From: UBA10427 sp003500135
GTDB taxonomy: Bacteria > Bacteroidota > Bacteroidia > Cytophagales > Cyclobacteriaceae
Direction of reading: 5' to 3'
Assembly (NCBI GenBank): GCA_963966275.1
Contig: CAWZYQ010000003.1
Coordinates: 1-64,000 of the forward strand
DNA: 64,000 nt
Program-made: the position numbers and the translations under genes
Part shown: one piece after another, positions 1-9,467 of the stretch
Layout: every line of letters starts with the position of its first letter
Position numbering within the stretch: position 1 is the stretch's first letter
Notes under the pieces: generated by a model
Databases searched by the model: none
What the model saw: the letters and a program-made list of their open reading frames with translations, nothing else
Told to the model about the DNA's origin: nothing

Positions 1-1230
1 TGGACCGATTTTATTACATTCGGTGGTGGATGGGTCATTACAGAAGAAAACTTTTTCGATGTAAATGGAATTGATTTCCTAAAAATCAGAGGTAGCTGGG
101 GACAATTAGGTAATGATGATGTACGTCCTGCTGCTGGAGAACCAACACTAGATATAGGTCGATTGACTGTTATCAATGGAGCACCCGTAGAAGGTAGAGT
201 TCCAAACCCGGTTTTTGATTTTGTTGATCAACCTGAGACAGTTGAAGAAACCAATATAGGAATTACCGCTAGGTTTTTAAATGATCGATTATCTGTAGAG
301 GCGGACTACTTCATCAGGGATTCCAAGAACTCTCCTGTTGTAGTTGAACAACCCTTGATTCGTGGAGCCGTTCGAAGAAGCTTCGGTTCAATACGTAATT
401 CCGGTTTTGAATTGGTTGTAAATTGGAATGGAAATTTAGGTAGCGATTTCACCTATAATATAGGCGGTAATTTGGCCACCTTGCAAAATGAAGTATTGGA
501 TTTAGGTGGACCGCAGTTTCTTCAAGTGGGAGGAGACTTTGTTCAAAGATCGACTATCGGCCAACCATACTTAGCATTTTATGGATATGAGGTCGAAGGT
601 GTATTCCAAAATCAAAGCGATATTGACAATAGTGGATATACCCAGGAATTTATTGATAATGCTTTCTTAGTTCCCGGTGATTTATAATTCAGAGACCAAA
701 ATGGTGATGGCGAGATCAATGATGAGGACAGGGTAGTTCTTGGATCATTCTTACCTGAACTGAGCTATGGTTTCAATATTGGTTTTAGTTACAGAAATAT
801 TGACTTTTCAGCATTCTTCCAGGGCCAGGCAGGTCATGAAATTCTCAACCGTAAAAGAGGCGAGTTGATCTATACCAATGATACAAACCTGGATGCTGAG
901 TTGATTGAAAATCTTTGGAGGGGAGAGGGCACATCAAATAAATATCCTTCTGCTGCCGGATTACGCAAGGGTTGGAACCAAAACTTTAGTAGTTACTATA
1001 TTGAAGATGGCTCATTTTTCAGGATCCAGAACGTTCAGCTGGCATATAATATTGTTGGCAACGAAATTGGAGGTAAGAAAATTCCTGATTTCCGTATAAT
1101 ACTAACCGCAGAACGGCCATTGACCGTATTTAACTATAATGGATTTAATCCGGAAGTTGCTAACGGGATCGACCGACAGGTTTATCCAATACCTGCGGTT
1201 TACACTTTAGGTTTAAATATGAAATTCTAA
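1..1230 (+). pseudogene. SusC/RagA-type TonB-dependent receptor, C-terminal part, interrupted by an in-frame stop
   Basis: Outer-membrane beta-barrel that would import oligosaccharides in a TonB-dependent way together with the SusD lipoprotein encoded next. The 5' part lies outside the window. Frame 1 is open from base 1, with barrel-like stretches such as FLKIRGSWGQLGND and a SusC-typical C-terminal region (FRDQNGDGEINDEDR, LPELSYGFNIGFSYRNIDFS). It ends in NMKF, an aromatic C-terminus usual for barrels. A TAA at 685-687 interrupts it just after PGDL and before FRDQNGDG, where the family usually has a residue such as K or R; AAA to TAA is one base. No other stop or frameshift was seen in the visible part. 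It is either a recently broken gene or a base-call error. The gap to susD is 13 bp, so one operon is likely. Family call is firm; functional state is uncertain. Confidence 0.85.
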
Positions 1231-1243
1231 AAATATTAATATA

Positions 1244-2788
1244 ATGAAAATAAGAAACCAATTTCTAAAAACACTGGTAGTATGGGCGATGCCGATGCTG
1301 TTCATGGTTTCGTGTGGTGATATTCTGGATGAATCTTTGGAAAATGAAGCTTTAGAAGGACAGGTGGACTACACGATTTCAGAAGATATGGAACTTGTCA
1401 TATATGGAGCATATGGTGAATTGAACTTTTTACAATGGGAAACTTTTCCTGTAATAGCAGTTAGAGGCGATGATGTCAATGCCGCAGGTGACCAGTTTCC
1501 ACTTATAGAAACAGATGAGTTCAGATACGATCGAAGTTTCTGGATGTACAATTCAGCATGGCAGAACTTATATACAGATGTTGTACTCTGGAATTCTTCA
1601 ATTGAAGCAATTGGAAAATACAAGGAAGCAGGTGCAAATGCTTCTCGTGCTGATCAGTATATTGCTGAAATTAAAGTAATGAGGGCTTTTGAAATGCTTC
1701 AAATAGCACGCCTTTGGGGTAAAGTATTTATTGTTGAAGGTACTGATTTGACTGCCTTATTAGATCAGGATGTAAGTACATTCGAAGAGGTGATGCAGTA
1801 TATTTCCGATGATATGGATGACGCTATCCCTAATCTCCCAAATGTACGTCCAAATCAGCGGACTGATATTGAAAACGGAATAACTCGCTATACAGCCCTA
1901 GCAGTGAAAGCTATGGCCAATCTGGAGCTGAAAAACTGGCAGGGCGTGGCAGATGCGACTGGTGAGATCATTGGATCTGGTCTTTTCGAATTGTATCCTG
2001 ATTTCTACCAGGCATTCAATATTCCGGGTAAAAACAGTAACGAAAGCCTGTTAGAGCTTCAATACTCTGATTTTGGTCTGAGTTCAGGTACTAGTACCAG
2101 GTATTTATGGAACTTCTTTGGCCCTTCAGACTATACACCAGCTGTAGAAGGTATTGGTGGTGGATGGGGATTTTGGGAGCCATCGGTGAAATATATTAAG
2201 TTTATGATAGATCGTGGAGAGCAGGAACGTTTGGTTGGAAGCGTAAACTTTACGCCTGAGGGAATTGCGGAACTTGAGTCTGATGCTGCATATAATCCAG
2301 TACCAGCCTTCATCACCAACGTGTCACCTGATGGAGATGTTTTTAACAACCATCCCAGGTACAATTTCCAAAGTACAAAACACTACTTGCCTTCTACTCA
2401 GATGACTCCGGGAAGGACAACATTTGGTGAAAACAATAATTTCAGGGTAATTCGATACTCTGAAGTATTGTTGATGCATGCGGAAGCGCTGGTTTCCGGT
2501 GCGAGCAGCAGTGTAATGAGCGCTGATGAAGCGGTGAACGAAGTTCGTAGCCGAGCAGGACTGCCTGCTATAAGTGGCGTGACACTCGACGAAGTGTTGG
2601 ACGAAAAATATGCGGAATTTGCCATGGAATGGGGAATTCGTTTTTATGACCTGGTTCGTCATAACAGAACTTCCGAATTGGACTATGCAGGCAGAACCTA
2701 TAACGAAGGAGAAGATAGGTTTATTCCTTATCCATTATTGCAGTTAGATCTGTTACCGCAATTGAAGGAAACAAATAATAACGAATAA
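1244..2788 (+). CDS. SusD/RagB family outer-membrane glycan-binding lipoprotein
   Basis: Surface lipoprotein that captures glycan and closes over the SusC pore. The 514-residue product begins with a lipoprotein signal peptide ending MVSC (Cys24). The usual SusD features follow: an N-terminal helical (TPR-like) part with 'EIKVMRAFEMLQIARLWG' around residues 142-159, and the C-terminal signature 'FRVIRYSEVLLMHAEAL' then 'AVNEVRSRAGLP' and a 'EKYAEFAMEWGIRFYDLVR' helix. It directly follows the SusC remnant and is followed 11 bp later by a surface lipoprotein gene, the usual order at the start of a polysaccharide utilisation locus. The reading frame is intact although its SusC partner carries a stop codon. 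Glycan specificity cannot be read from the sequence. Confidence 0.95.
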   Translation: MKIRNQFLKTLVVWAMPMLFMVSCGDILDESLENEALEGQVDYTISEDMELVIYGAYGELNFLQWETFPVIAVRGDDVNAAGDQFPLIETDEFRYDRSFWMYNSAWQNLYTDVVLWNSSIEAIGKYKEAGANASRADQYIAEIKVMRAFEMLQIARLWGKVFIVEGTDLTALLDQDVSTFEEVMQYISDDMDDAIPNLPNVRPNQRTDIENGITRYTALAVKAMANLELKNWQGVADATGEIIGSGLFELYPDFYQAFNIPGKNSNESLLELQYSDFGLSSGTSTRYLWNFFGPSDYTPAVEGIGGGWGFWEPSVKYIKFMIDRGEQERLVGSVNFTPEGIAELESDAAYNPVPAFITNVSPDGDVFNNHPRYNFQSTKHYLPSTQMTPGRTTFGENNNFRVIRYSEVLLMHAEALVSGASSSVMSADEAVNEVRSRAGLPAISGVTLDEVLDEKYAEFAMEWGIRFYDLVRHNRTSELDYAGRTYNEGEDRFIPYPLLQLDLLPQLKETNNNE

Positions 2789-2799
2789 AGTATACGACA

Positions 2800-3879
2800 A
2801 TGAAATTATATAAATTATTATTCCTTACCTTTTTAATATTCGCATTCGGTTGCGACAAGGGATATATCGATGACATAACCCCGAAAGAAGCGGGGCCGGA
2901 TGAAGAAGCGCCAGTTATTGATATGGTATTTCCGAAAGGCGATATTGTTATTCCATTTACAGATGAAGAAACTGATTTGGATATTCAAATAGAAGTTACG
3001 GATGATATCGAAATCAGTACAGTACAATTAACTCTGGATGGCACTAATCTGGCTACATTTAATGAATTCACAGATTACAGAAGATTTCTATCTTCATATC
3101 TCTATGAAGATTTACAATTAGGTGATCATACTTTGGAAATAACAGCTACAGATGAGGCGGGTAAAACCACTACTGAAACTCTGGAGTTCAATGTAACTAA
3201 TAAGTATACACCAAAATATGACGGTGAAATCTTCTATATGCCATTTGAAGGTGGTTTATTTACTGAGATCATTACTGAAACCGATGCTAACGTAGTTGGC
3301 GATCCTGGATTTACGGATGGCTATGTACTTAATGGTTATCAGGGAGCTGATAGTTCATACTTAACTTTCCCAGCTGCAGAATTGATGAATGATGAGTTCT
3401 CCGCAGTTATGTGGTATAATGTGGATGATTCGGCGGAACCAAATCGTGCAGGTATATTAGTGATTGGACCTCCTAATGATGGTCCTCCTGTATCACTCAA
3501 TAATGGGTTTAAATTCTTTAGAGAAGCTGCAGGAGACAATCAAAGAATTAAGCTAAATGCTGGTAGCGGTGATGGAAATAACTGGTTTGACGGGGGATCT
3601 GATGCTGACATCGATCCAGGTGCAAATACATGGGTACATTTGGCATTTACTATATCTGGTACAGAGTGCAAGGTTTATATAAATGGAGAGGTTGTAAGAG
3701 AAGCAGAATTTACTGGAATTAGCTGGGATAACTGTGAAACTTTATCCATCATGTCGGGTGCTCCAAATTTTGTACACTGGAACCACAGATTTGATAGAAG
3801 TTTGTTAGATGAATTGAGAATTTTCAACAAAGCTCTAACACAAGGAGAAATTCAGGCCATCATAGATGATGAGTCGTAG
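2800..3879 (+). CDS. Surface lipoprotein with Ig-like and LamG (concanavalin-A-like) domains
   Basis: Probable cell-surface glycan-binding protein in the position usually taken by SusE/SusF-type lipoproteins. The 359-residue product has a lipoprotein signal ending FAFGC (Cys18). Next comes an Ig-like beta-sandwich at about residues 35-130 (IDMVFPKGDIVIPF ... LTLDGTNLATFNE ... HTLEITATDEAGKTTTETLEF). A LamG/laminin-G-like domain covers about 145-355, with typical elements GYVLNGYQGADSSYLTFPA, TWVHLAFTISGTECKVYINGE and LDELRIFNKALTQGEIQAI. No catalytic motif was seen. A strong hairpin lies about 35 bp downstream and may end or weaken the susCD transcript here. Binding function is inferred from domain and position. 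Confidence 0.85.
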   Translation: MKLYKLLFLTFLIFAFGCDKGYIDDITPKEAGPDEEAPVIDMVFPKGDIVIPFTDEETDLDIQIEVTDDIEISTVQLTLDGTNLATFNEFTDYRRFLSSYLYEDLQLGDHTLEITATDEAGKTTTETLEFNVTNKYTPKYDGEIFYMPFEGGLFTEIITETDANVVGDPGFTDGYVLNGYQGADSSYLTFPAAELMNDEFSAVMWYNVDDSAEPNRAGILVIGPPNDGPPVSLNNGFKFFREAAGDNQRIKLNAGSGDGNNWFDGGSDADIDPGANTWVHLAFTISGTECKVYINGEVVREAEFTGISWDNCETLSIMSGAPNFVHWNHRFDRSLLDELRIFNKALTQGEIQAIIDDES

Positions 3880-3915
3880 ATCATAGTTAAAATTTAATTG
3901 GTGTAACACAATCAT

Positions 3916-3945
3916 GAGGATTTCGGGGATTTCCCTGAAATCCTC
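3916..3945 (+). terminator. Strong hairpin between the surface-binding genes and the glucanase genes
   Basis: The arms GAGGATTTC (3916-3924) and GAAATCCTC (3937-3945) are perfect complements. Inside them a G-T wobble and GGG/CCC extend the stem to about 13 pairs around an ATTT loop, and CTCTTTATT follows. It looks like an intrinsic terminator or attenuator with a weak T tract. An upstream ATG at 3914 lies at the foot of the hairpin, which argues that the next gene starts at 3959. It could let the susCD-LamG part be transcribed at a different level from the enzyme genes. Confidence 0.6.
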
Positions 3946-3958
3946 CTCTTTATTGCAT

Positions 3959-5923
3959 ATGAATAAAAAACCAGGACTTATCTTTTGGTTTATTGTTTTG
4001 CTTTTTTCCGCTTGTGAAAATGAAAGTGAAAACACAGGACCGCTACAATTAACCCAGGTACTATATGACAATGTCATTCTACCACTAGATGGCACGATCA
4101 TGGAAGATCTTCCGATCGATAGAAGAATTACCTTGAATTTTTCAAATGCGGTTGATCCTAATACAATCGAACCGGCCATAAGTTTGTCATCCAACCAACA
4201 AGCCGTATCATTCAACTTTAATATGAGAGATGATAATCGCACAGTGGTTATTTCACCCATTGGCGCCCTTGATAATGGCACAATATATACCTTAAATGTC
4301 GACCAAAACCTAAAAGGAAATAACGGAGCTTCATTTGACCCCAAAGAGGTACAATTCAAAACAGTGTTAGGGGATTTGTTGATAGAAATAATAGAAATGG
4401 GAGGTAAGGATATTACGCTCGTTCCTACTCCACTCAATGTACCACGCAATCTGAATATTAAGATGCAATTTTCATCAGGAATAGATCCTGATATTTTAGA
4501 ATCTTCAACTGAATTATCAGGTGAAAATGCGCCATCTTTAAATTATACCTATTCAAATAACAACTATTCGGTAGAGATAAGAAGTAATGCAAAGTTAAAA
4601 CCTTATAAACCCTATACCTTTACTATTTCTGAAGATTTTTCAGGCATCAATGGCGAACCCTTTGACGGATATTCCAAGAAATTTTACACGGCAGTCGACT
4701 CTACCCTTAAATTCCCGGAAATACCGGATGAAGAATTACTGACCAAAGTACAGGAACAAACTTTTAAGTATTTCTGGGATTTTGCCCATCCTAACTGCGG
4801 TCTGACAAGGGAAAGAAACAGTTCTGGTAATCTGGTTACGATTGGTGGTTCGGGTTTCGGGGTGATGGCTATTCTTGTAGGCATAGAAAGAGGATTTATC
4901 ACACGTTCGGAAGGTGTAGCGAGATTGAAAAAAATCACCGATTTCCTCAGTATTGCCGACCGATTTCATGGGGTTTGGCCACATTGGATGAATGGAAACA
5001 CCGGAGAAACCATTCCTTTCAGCAGCAACGACGACGGAGGGGATATTGTAGAAACGGCTTTTATGATACAGGGATTGTTAACGGCCCGCCAGTATTTAAA
5101 CTCCTTTGAACCTGCTGAAAAAGCGATTATTGATAAAATTAACGATCTTTGGGAAGCTGTGGAATGGGATTGGTACACGCAAGGAGAAAATTCAATTACC
5201 TGGCACTGGTCTCCCAATTTTGGATTTGAAAAAAACCTGAAGATTCGTGGGTGGAATGAAGCCCTGATTGTATACGTTTTGGCAGCATCATCCCCGACAC
5301 ACTCTATAGAGCCGGAGGTATATCACCAGGGATGGGCGAGAAATGGAAATATGCAGAATGGAAATGCCTATTACGGAATTACATTACCATTGGGGAACGC
5401 TTACGGAGGCCCGCTGTTCTTTGAGCATTACTCATTCCTGGGGCTCGATCCGAGAAATCTTTCAGATCAATATGCGAACTACTGGGACCAGGCGGTTGCA
5501 CACTCCCTGATCAACCAGGCCTATTGTGCCGCCAATCCCAAGCGATATGTCGGATACAGTGAGTATTCATGGGGCTTAACGGCCAGCGATAATCATGAAG
5601 GATACTCCGCACACTCTCCAACGAATGACAAAGGGGTGATAACACCTACAGCCGCTCTGTCTTCCATGCCTTATACCCCGGAAGCCTCAATGGATGCTAT
5701 GCGGCACTTTTATTATATCATAGGTGATCGGCTATGGGGAGAATATGGCTTTTATGATGCGTTTAATTTTACGGAAAACTGGGTAGCCAGTTCTTACCTG
5801 GCCATAGACCAGGGCCCCATTGTAATTATGATCGAAAATTATCGAACAGGATTACTATGGGATAACTTTATGACCGCAACAGAGATTAAAAACGGATTAG
5901 ATAAACTAGGATTTAATTATTGA
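3959..5923 (+). CDS. Lipoprotein glucanase: two Ig-like domains plus GH144-type 'glycoamylase' domain (PF10091)
   Basis: Start set at 3959: from there the protein begins MNKKPGLIFWFIVLLFSAC, a lipoprotein signal with Cys19; the ATG 45 bp upstream lies in a hairpin. The product is 654 residues. Two SbsA/Big_5-like Ig domains cover about residues 35-235 (e.g. RRITLNFSNAVDPNTI; LNIKMQFSSGIDPDIL). A PF10091 domain fills the rest, with motifs GGSGFGVMAILVGIERGFITR, GVWPHWMNG, GPLFFEHYSFLGLDPRN, TPTAALSSMPYTPEASMDAM and AIDQGPIVIMIENYRTGLLW. PF10091 contains the GH144 endo-beta-1,2-glucanases, so attack on a beta-1,2-glucan-type backbone is the best guess. The Ig domains probably hold the enzyme away from the membrane. 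A paralogue follows after 4 bp. Family firm, substrate inferred. Confidence 0.88.
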   Translation: MNKKPGLIFWFIVLLFSACENESENTGPLQLTQVLYDNVILPLDGTIMEDLPIDRRITLNFSNAVDPNTIEPAISLSSNQQAVSFNFNMRDDNRTVVISPIGALDNGTIYTLNVDQNLKGNNGASFDPKEVQFKTVLGDLLIEIIEMGGKDITLVPTPLNVPRNLNIKMQFSSGIDPDILESSTELSGENAPSLNYTYSNNNYSVEIRSNAKLKPYKPYTFTISEDFSGINGEPFDGYSKKFYTAVDSTLKFPEIPDEELLTKVQEQTFKYFWDFAHPNCGLTRERNSSGNLVTIGGSGFGVMAILVGIERGFITRSEGVARLKKITDFLSIADRFHGVWPHWMNGNTGETIPFSSNDDGGDIVETAFMIQGLLTARQYLNSFEPAEKAIIDKINDLWEAVEWDWYTQGENSITWHWSPNFGFEKNLKIRGWNEALIVYVLAASSPTHSIEPEVYHQGWARNGNMQNGNAYYGITLPLGNAYGGPLFFEHYSFLGLDPRNLSDQYANYWDQAVAHSLINQAYCAANPKRYVGYSEYSWGLTASDNHEGYSAHSPTNDKGVITPTAALSSMPYTPEASMDAMRHFYYIIGDRLWGEYGFYDAFNFTENWVASSYLAIDQGPIVIMIENYRTGLLWDNFMTATEIKNGLDKLGFNY

Positions 5924-5927
5924 TACA

Positions 5928-7337
5928 ATGCAAAGAAAACCAACAAAACATCTCTATTTATTAATACCGGTCTTACTTTTCGGTATGATTGCGTCGTGTA
6001 ATCAAAAGAAGACCTCTGATAATGAGGAGAAAGAAGAAGTGTCGAAAACCACTGAGCGCATCAGTGATGATTCGTTATTCAATCTGGTACAGTATAAAAC
6101 CTTCCAGTATTTCTGGGAAGGTGCCGAACCCAATTCAGGCATGGCAAGAGAACGCTATCATGTTGATGGGGAATACCCACAGGATGATAAGCATGTGGTG
6201 ACCACCGGGGGTTCCGGATTCGGCGTAATGGCCATTCTGGTAGCCATAGAAAGAGGCTGGATTACCCGGGAAGAGGGTTTTAACCGCCTGAAGCAAATTG
6301 TCGATTTTCTTGAAGATGCCGATCGTTTTCACGGATTGTGGCCGCACTGGATCAATGGAGAAACAGGAAGGGTAAAACCTTTCAGTAAATTCGATGATGG
6401 TGCCGATGGAGTAGAATCTGCTTTTCTGTTTCAGGGGCTTATTACTGTAATGGAATACTTCAAAGATGGCAGTGATGCAGAAAAGGCGTTGGCCAGTCAA
6501 ATTCAACAATTGTGGCAGGAAGCCGAATGGAGCTGGTTCACGAAAGGAGATAAGGTGCTCTACTGGCACTGGTCACCCAATGTTGGTTTTAAAAAAATGC
6601 ATAAAGTACAAGGCTACAATGAATGTATTATCTACTACATATTGGCAGCTGCTTCTCCAACACATACCATTGATGCCGATGTTTTCCATGAAGGTTGGGA
6701 ACGTGGCGGAGATATAGAATCAGATCAGGTAACTTACGGATATGAGTTACCTCTAAGAAGCCAGGGTGCACCCATTTATGGCGGACCGCTATTTTGGGCG
6801 CACTACTCGTACCTTGGGCTGGACCCAAGAAACCTCAATGACCAGTATGCCGATTACTGGACACAGAACAAAAACCATACTTTAATCAATCGGCAATGGT
6901 GCGTGGAAAACCCCAACAACTTTCAGGGTTACGGTCCTGATTGTTGGGGACTCACGGCCAGCTATTCGTACAAAGAAGGTGGAGGAGTAGGTTATAAGGC
7001 CCATGCACCGGGCGAAAAAAAGGATAATGGTACGATCACACCAACAGCAGCCCTTTCTTCTTACCCTTACACACCTGAATATTCCATGCAGGCTATGCGT
7101 TTCTTCTACGATGAACTGGGAGAAAAACTCATGGGACCTTATGGCTTCTACGATGCCTTTAATCTTCAACACGATTGGTTCCCGAAAAGGTACCTGGCCA
7201 TAGATCAGGGGCCGATTGTAGTGATGATGGAAAATCATCGCACAGGACTACTTTGGGATCTGTTTATGCAAAATGAAGATGTCAAAAACGGCTTGAAAAA
7301 GCTTGGTTTTGAAAGCCCACATTTGAAAGAAATGTAA
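5928..7337 (+). CDS. Lipoprotein glucanase, GH144-type (PF10091), second tandem copy
   Basis: The 469-residue product starts with a lipoprotein signal ending IASC (Cys24) and a short charged linker. It then has a single PF10091 domain from about residue 45 to the end. It shares long motifs with the upstream protein: TTGGSGFGVMAILVAIERGW, HGLWPHWINGETG, YWHWSPNVGFKKMHKVQGYN, AAASPTHTIDADVFHEGWE, LSSYPYTPEYSMQAMRFFYD, AIDQGPIVVMMENHRTGLLW. It lacks the two Ig-like domains. Characterised GH144 members are endo-beta-1,2-glucanases that yield sophorose-type products, which a GH3 enzyme downstream could split. Tandem duplication with different N-terminal architecture suggests different positions (surface versus periplasm) or different chain lengths. 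Spacing to the gene before is 4 bp, so it is surely co-transcribed. Confidence 0.9.
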   Translation: MQRKPTKHLYLLIPVLLFGMIASCNQKKTSDNEEKEEVSKTTERISDDSLFNLVQYKTFQYFWEGAEPNSGMARERYHVDGEYPQDDKHVVTTGGSGFGVMAILVAIERGWITREEGFNRLKQIVDFLEDADRFHGLWPHWINGETGRVKPFSKFDDGADGVESAFLFQGLITVMEYFKDGSDAEKALASQIQQLWQEAEWSWFTKGDKVLYWHWSPNVGFKKMHKVQGYNECIIYYILAAASPTHTIDADVFHEGWERGGDIESDQVTYGYELPLRSQGAPIYGGPLFWAHYSYLGLDPRNLNDQYADYWTQNKNHTLINRQWCVENPNNFQGYGPDCWGLTASYSYKEGGGVGYKAHAPGEKKDNGTITPTAALSSYPYTPEYSMQAMRFFYDELGEKLMGPYGFYDAFNLQHDWFPKRYLAIDQGPIVVMMENHRTGLLWDLFMQNEDVKNGLKKLGFESPHLKEM

Positions 7338-7370
7338 TTAAATAAAGTTCATCTTTTGATTTTAAGGTTA

Positions 7371-9467
7371 ATGACCCAGTATAGTAAATTATATAAACTT
7401 ACTCTTCTGATATCGGTATTCCTTGTAGCGCTTTCCGGCTGCAAGGATACTTCCAAAGATTTATCATATATCGATGTTGTAAATCGCCTGACCGATATGA
7501 AGCGTCTCGCTGAATTACCCGATGCCGGTGAAGAAAGCGGTATGTTTTCAAGTTACGACAGGAAAAGCAAATATGATTCGGCAGAGAATCAATATGTCAA
7601 CTGGTCGGCGAATAACGATGGATGGTCGCCGCAGTACATCCGAAAGGAAGGCGAAAACATGGTGCTCGCCGAAATGGAAGGACCGGGTGCAATTGTTCGC
7701 ATGTGGTCAGCCAGCCCAAAAGATGGTCATGTTATGGTATTTATCGATGGAGACACCGTGCCTGCCATCGATATGCCATTTATCGATTACTTCAACCCGG
7801 GAGCCTTACCGGCATTTAATTACCCCGAATTAGTTTATGAAACAGCAGCAAGGGGCTTTAATAATTACGTTCCGATCACTTTTGAAAAATCAATAAAGAT
7901 AGTAGGAGCACCTGAATGGGGGCAGTATTATCACTTCAATTATATCACTTTTCCTGAAGGTCAGAAGGTAGAAACTTTCCCGGGAGAGTTAAGTGCCGAA
8001 CAAAAAAGTGCTTTGCAAAGGGTGAATGACTGGCTTGGAAATGATATCGGCTCATCACCTTACCGGAAGGAAGGGTCGAATACGGAAACTATACAAGTGC
8101 AAATAGCTCCTGATAACGAACAGGAACTGATATCTATTTCACAAAATGCGGCCATCAGCTCATTTAAGGTCAATATTTCCAGTATACCTGAAGAAAATAG
8201 GGAAGAAGCGCTTCGGATGACTACTCTAAAAATGTTTTGGGACGGCTCTGATGAACCGGCGGTTTGGTCGCCACTTGGTGATTTTTTTGGCTCAGCGCCG
8301 GGATATAACGAATACAAAACTCTGCCTGCCGGTATGCAGAATGATTGGATGTATGCCTATTGGTATATGCCTTTTGAACAGGCAAGGATCGTATTGCATA
8401 ATCATTCGGACTTTGAAGTGAGTTATGAGGTAGAGATCACTTATGGGGATATTGAAAAGTCACCTGATCAATTGGGAAGGTTTCACGCCAAATGGCACCG
8501 CGATCTTGAAAAAATGGATGATGCGCGATGGCCGGACTGGACCTTATTGGAAACGGAAGGTAAAGGACGGTTCTTAGGTGCGTATTTATTGGTGTGGAAT
8601 CCAAAGGGCGGTCATTGCAAGCGTTACGGCGGTGAAGGTCATCACTGGTGGGGCGAAGGCGATGAGAAGTTTTTCGTCGATGGTGAAAAATTTCCCAGCA
8701 CTTTTGGTACCGGCACCGAAGACTATTTTGGATATGCATGGTGTGTGCCCAATTATTTTGATCGGCCGTTCCATTCCCAAAATTATACGGAAGAAAATAT
8801 GGGCTATCAGTCCCTGAACAGGTGGCAGATCATTGATAATGTGCCTTTCCAAAGTAAGTTTGAAGGATATCTTGAAAAGTATTTTCCAAATCACTGGCCA
8901 ACGCAATATGCCACTGTGGTGTATTGGTATTTAAGTCCTGAAGGCAATGATCCGCTAAAGCCTATGCCGGCAGATTCTCTAATGGGTTATGAAAATCAAT
9001 ATCAGGTTTTTCAGGCACCCGATGCGGTAGAAGGCGAGGAACTGGAAGTAGTTTCCAATACCGGAGGTTGGACGACAAATGATGCCTTTGTGGATGAGTC
9101 ATTATTTGAGGAAACCAGCGGGCACAAAATGATGCTATGGTTCGCCAAACCTGATGCCGAAAACCAACTTCGGGTCAGATTTACTATTGAAAATACCGGG
9201 ACATACAGACTGGGTTTAAAAGTAATCAAATCGAAAGATGGTGGCGAATTTCAGGTTTTAAAATCAAATGGTCAAAAGTTGGGAACGATTGACCTCAGTA
9301 CAGACGCTGAACAAGCGACAGCTGATATGGTGGAACTGACAACCGTTTCATTTGACAATAAAAGTCCTGAATTGATTTTTAAATGGACCGGCAAAGATGA
9401 TAAAAAGAAACGTCTGGCGATCGACTATATAGAACTCAAACCCTTAATTACCAATCAATCCCTATGA
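7371..9467 (+). CDS. DUF2961/GH172 family lipoprotein with C-terminal beta-sandwich domain
   Basis: Start taken at ATG 7371, giving a lipoprotein signal ending ALSGC (Cys24); a TTG 15 bp upstream is less likely. The protein is 698 residues. The DUF2961 (GH172) core spans roughly residues 35-420, with NMVLAEMEGPGAIVRMWSAS, FIDGDTVPAIDMPFIDYF, VPITFEKSIKIVGAPEWGQY and the family motif FGTGTEDYFGYAW. GH172 includes exo-acting fructofuranosidases/arabinofuranosidases and difructose-dianhydride enzymes. A C-terminal domain (about 545-695: GGWTTNDAFVD ... MMLWFAKPDAENQLRVRF ... AIDYIELK) resembles the C-terminus of the next protein, a sulfatase. The stop overlaps the sulfatase start by ATGA. It probably trims furanosyl side chains of the target glycan, which is inferred. 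Confidence 0.85.
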   Translation: MTQYSKLYKLTLLISVFLVALSGCKDTSKDLSYIDVVNRLTDMKRLAELPDAGEESGMFSSYDRKSKYDSAENQYVNWSANNDGWSPQYIRKEGENMVLAEMEGPGAIVRMWSASPKDGHVMVFIDGDTVPAIDMPFIDYFNPGALPAFNYPELVYETAARGFNNYVPITFEKSIKIVGAPEWGQYYHFNYITFPEGQKVETFPGELSAEQKSALQRVNDWLGNDIGSSPYRKEGSNTETIQVQIAPDNEQELISISQNAAISSFKVNISSIPEENREEALRMTTLKMFWDGSDEPAVWSPLGDFFGSAPGYNEYKTLPAGMQNDWMYAYWYMPFEQARIVLHNHSDFEVSYEVEITYGDIEKSPDQLGRFHAKWHRDLEKMDDARWPDWTLLETEGKGRFLGAYLLVWNPKGGHCKRYGGEGHHWWGEGDEKFFVDGEKFPSTFGTGTEDYFGYAWCVPNYFDRPFHSQNYTEENMGYQSLNRWQIIDNVPFQSKFEGYLEKYFPNHWPTQYATVVYWYLSPEGNDPLKPMPADSLMGYENQYQVFQAPDAVEGEELEVVSNTGGWTTNDAFVDESLFEETSGHKMMLWFAKPDAENQLRVRFTIENTGTYRLGLKVIKSKDGGEFQVLKSNGQKLGTIDLSTDAEQATADMVELTTVSFDNKSPELIFKWTGKDDKKKRLAIDYIELKPLITNQSL

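Noticed and set aside
3914..3958. Earlier ATG for the first GH144 gene
   Set aside because: It falls in a strong hairpin, and the lipoprotein signal begins exactly at the internal ATG 3959.
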